The notes beneath the pieces were generated by a model. It was not told where the DNA came from, searched no databases, and worked only from the letters and a program-made list of their open reading frames with translations. Shown here one piece after another: positions 61,741 to 64,000 of a stretch of DNA of 64,000 nucleotides. The position numbers and the translations under genes are program-made. This DNA is from Adiantum capillus-veneris (taxonomy: Eukaryota; Streptophyta; Polypodiopsida; Polypodiales; Pteridaceae), in assembly GCA_014529385.2 (NCBI GenBank), contig CM043950.1:71342435-71406434 (forward strand). The letters run 5' to 3'. Within the stretch, counting starts at the first letter, position 1. Every line of letters starts with the position of its first letter.

Positions 61741-62244
61741 ATGAAGGAAGATCCATCAAATTCTCCGAGACTTCCACTATGGTCTCCCCAAGAAGCTCGA
61801 GAAAAGAAGCGACTTTATCGACAAATGGCACGTATGCCGGTAAAGAAAGTTAACTACACACACCCTTCTTTGCTTCAAGGAAAATCTTGTAGTCATCAAG
61901 TCCCTAGGTCAAAAAATTGTGTTGAGTGCTTTGTGGCTAGTGTGAAGACACTTCCTTTGAAGCCTCGACTTCAGGTGGTGAAAGCACTCTCAAACTCGGG
62001 AATTAACATGTTTTTGGAGGGGGAGCTACACATCAATGGGGTGCGGTATTGGCAAGAGGCTACATATGGTGATGGACTCCAACTACTACTAGCAAGAAGG
62101 CTGAAGGTGGTTGAGAGGGTAGCCATCGAACCCTATGAACTCTACAAAGCTGAAGATGGTCACACCAAAGCTAGGCTAATCACTGGTGAGCAAATTCTTT
62201 GCATCTCTCAAATGGTGGGATCCAAGAGAGCTCAACTTCAATGA
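61741..62244 (+). CDS. G leader ORF, unknown (167 aa)
   Basis: First ORF after the primer site: MKEDPSNSPRLPLWSPQEAR, a basic first third, then SKNCVECFVASVKTLPLKPR, GINMFLEGELHINGVRYWQE and a helical LQLLLARRLKVVERVAIEPY. Unbroken although Gag has three stops. It occupies the position of ORF alpha/beta in D and F but shows no clear similarity to them. I recognise no family. Confidence 0.5.
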   Translation: MKEDPSNSPRLPLWSPQEAREKKRLYRQMARMPVKKVNYTHPSLLQGKSCSHQVPRSKNCVECFVASVKTLPLKPRLQVVKALSNSGINMFLEGELHINGVRYWQEATYGDGLQLLLARRLKVVERVAIEPYELYKAEDGHTKARLITGEQILCISQMVGSKRAQLQ

Positions 62245-62277
62245 AGTGCTTCATGGAAGTTTGTATTTAATGCACCA

Positions 62278-62487
62278 ATGAATAATCCCATTTTCTACAA
62301 CTTTCAATTAGTTCAGAATATTAGGGTGAATGTGCGCATTGATAGAAAGATTTTTTTCCAACAAAGATTGGTCTTCTATTTTGGAGCTGAGAGGTTGAGA
62401 GAGATATTGTTGTCCCTTGACCCTATAATATTTCCTATTTTGGAGTATAATGTATCTTTTGATGTTCACATCTTCATCTTGCTTTAA
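62278..62487 (+). CDS. pg70-a of G (69 aa)
   Basis: MNNPIFYNFQLVQN, IRVNVRIDRKIFFQQ, RLVFYFGAERLREIL, DPIIFPIL and terminal SFDVHIFILL. Closest to C pg70-a, including the MNNP start, and to E pg70. Followed after nine bases by pg70-b. Confidence 0.7.
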   Translation: MNNPIFYNFQLVQNIRVNVRIDRKIFFQQRLVFYFGAERLREILLSLDPIIFPILEYNVSFDVHIFILL

Positions 62488-62496
62488 GCATACTCC

Positions 62497-62709
62497 ATGA
62501 ATCATAGGGATTTATATGGACCTTTCCAACCTCTTGCTAGACAAACTGTGCATATAATAGCTAGCACAAAGCTTAGGTTCCAAAACATCATAAGGGACTT
62601 ACTAGGCCCTCGTCGTCTAGCTGAGATTAATGCATCTATCGATCCATTTATTCTACCCTTAATAAGATATGATTTGGGCCTAGACGTTTTCATCTTTGTG
62701 CTGTATTGA
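62497..62709 (+). CDS. pg70-b of G (70 aa)
   Basis: MNHRDLYGPFQPLARQT, ASTKLRFQNIIRDLLGPRRL, IDPFILPLIRYD and terminal GLDVFIFVLY. Closest to C pg70-b (STKLQFQ, NPFILPMIRYD, DVFIFVLF). Ends 20 bases before the gag ATG. Confidence 0.7.
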   Translation: MNHRDLYGPFQPLARQTVHIIASTKLRFQNIIRDLLGPRRLAEINASIDPFILPLIRYDLGLDVFIFVLY

Positions 62710-62729
62710 GAGGAAGGCAACCCACTTTT

Positions 62730-64000
62730 ATGATGGCTTTCCCAAATTTTTTTGGGCGTAGTGGGGAAAATGCTGGGGATTTTTTGGATAACTTGGAGAT
62801 GGCTTTCCTTGTCTCTGGGAGGGATGACGAAGCATTGAAATTGAGAGCTTTTCCTTTGGTGCTCAAAGAAGAAGCTAGGGTATGGTTCCAGGCTCTAGAT
62901 CCAACCCAAAGAATTGATTGGGAGGGATTGAAGGTGGCTTTCCTACGAAGATTTTAACGAGCCAATTCGGCAGAAGAACTATGGCAACGGCTTCTGTCCC
63001 TTCATCAAGTTGACCCTCATGGTTATGCAACCTATGAGGAAGGTTTTCTGAAACTTTGGGGGCAATGGTCAGACTCACTAAACCCTGGTGAGCGAGCTCC
63101 CAATTGCCTCCAAAAGGATCGATTTATCTCAGGTTTGTACCCCTTGCTAAGGGAGAAGGTAAAGAGAAAATTTCCAAATGCTTTTGAAGATGCCTTAAGA
63201 ATTGCTAGGGAAAAGAATAGAAAGATTCTCTATTAAGCCCAAGCTGGCCAGCTAGCTTTGGGAGGCAATATCACAACTATGGAAGCTTCTCACATACCTC
63301 CAAATGTGCCTAATGCACCAGACCTCAATAGAGGTCAACAAGAAGATATGCTCCAACAAATAAACAATCTCACAAACCAGCTAGAGGGGTTGAGAGTAAA
63401 TCTTGTGCAGAGTGCATGAAGGCCTATTGAGGGAAATGGTGGGAATCGGCCACCAATGCGACGTCAAGCAAGGGAAATGTTGTGTTACAATTGTGGGGAA
63501 AATGGCCACAGCATGTATAATTGCCCTCATCCCAGAAGATATGACTACCCTGTCAGAGGTCCTCGACAACAAGTAAGTCCACCCCGTGCTAGAGCTCAAG
63601 CACAAGAGCAACTGCAACCTCAAATTTTGCAGCCACCTCGTGCTCAAGCTCAAGCCCCTGCTACTCAACCAAATGTGAGCATCATAAGGATGGAGGAGGT
63701 CCTCAAGGGCAGAAGCAACCAGGAAGAAATAGCTAAAGGGAAGATGAAGATAGATGAAGTGGCTACAATGCCTATCAAACGTGTGCGTGTCCAAGAAGAA
63801 GTAGGTAAAGAAACAAGCAAGGATGCAAGCAATGAAGCAAGTACATCTCGGGCAACTAAAGATGAAGCCAAGAAGAGAAAGACCCGTACTAGGTCTCAAA
63901 TTGACATTTCTGATTTCCCTATGGGATCTCGGACACAACCTTATGACTTGACAGCTGATGTGAGTTCTCAAGGACCAAAGATTACTTGGCCACAACTACT
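62730..64000 (+). pseudogene. gag: G Gag and protease linker (runs off the window)
   Basis: Begins MMAFPNFFGRSGENAGDFLD; core VLKEEARVWFQALDPTQRID; knuckle CYNCGENGHSMYNC near 63481. One frame from 62730 to the window end, with stops TAA 62955, TAA 63234 and TGA 63417. Each is one C-to-T step from CAA or CGA. After the knuckle come a glutamine/proline-rich linker, IKRVRVQEEVGKETS and FPMGSRTQPYDLTADVSSQG, the block preceding the protease in D. Confidence 0.82.

Larger units (their letters stand above)
60316..64000 (+). mobile_element. Element G, 5' part
   Basis: LTR, primer site, a 167-codon leader ORF, a tandem pg70 pair, Gag with three stops and the start of the protease linker. Inserted in D-2; the rest lies beyond the window, so pol content is unknown. 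The same GPKITWPQL block as in D near the window end suggests a D-like pol. Confidence 0.85.

Noticed and set aside
1-64000. tRNA, rRNA, CRISPR, telomere or centromere-type arrays
   Set aside because: No cloverleaf-like gene, rRNA segment, spaced repeat array, TTTAGGG run or satellite was seen. The only tRNA-like matches are primer sites.

Overview
The window looks like repeat-dense nuclear DNA of a land plant. It is almost wholly nested Ty3/gypsy-type LTR retrotransposons. Evidence is the Gag-protease-RT-RNase H-integrase order, a primer site matching the 3' end of plant tRNA-Asp, a second (archaeal-type) RNase H as in plant Tat-like elements, and long CT/CA microsatellites. I see no convincing host gene, tRNA, rRNA or CRISPR. 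The sequence alone does not fix the lineage; a large-genome plant such as a fern is only a guess. I label elements A to G, and use 'pg70' for a recurring ~70-residue protein encoded upstream of gag.

Layout. 1-645: RT/RNase H remnant of family A (A-0). 646-4587: old LTR-like and simple-sequence DNA with a possible initiator-Met primer site at 2618. 4588-31483: a minus-strand, internally deleted family A element (A-del), split by the full-length family A element A-full (5802-26229, plus strand). A-full is itself split in its leader by element C (6908-13599), which has 2-kb LTRs, a Gag and an unknown ORF but no pol. 31484-40048: D-1, with Gag to integrase, its 3' LTR cut short. 40049-50461: a tandem E array (3' part of E-1, LTR, full internal region of E-2, LTR). 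50462-60315: D-2, split by the minus-strand, pol-less element F (51732-58906). 60316-64000: 5' part of element G.

How the parts relate. D, E, F and G share primer-site type, U5 structure and pre-gag small ORFs. F carries a D-like Gag, leader, primer site and polypurine tract but no RT, so a D-like element probably supplies enzymes in trans. C and A-del likewise lack RT and integrase. Most coding regions carry stops or frameshifts; several stops are C-to-T changes when two copies are compared, as expected for methylated, silenced repeats.

Main observations. (1) A conserved 69-72 residue protein family (pg70) encoded just upstream of gag in C, D, E, F and G, sometimes as a tandem pair, and inside the LTR itself in C. 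(2) A second retropepsin-like domain downstream of integrase in family A. (3) A U5 hairpin with compensatory stem changes across four families, followed by a copy of the primer-site core. (4) Two pol-less elements carrying large unidentified ORFs.
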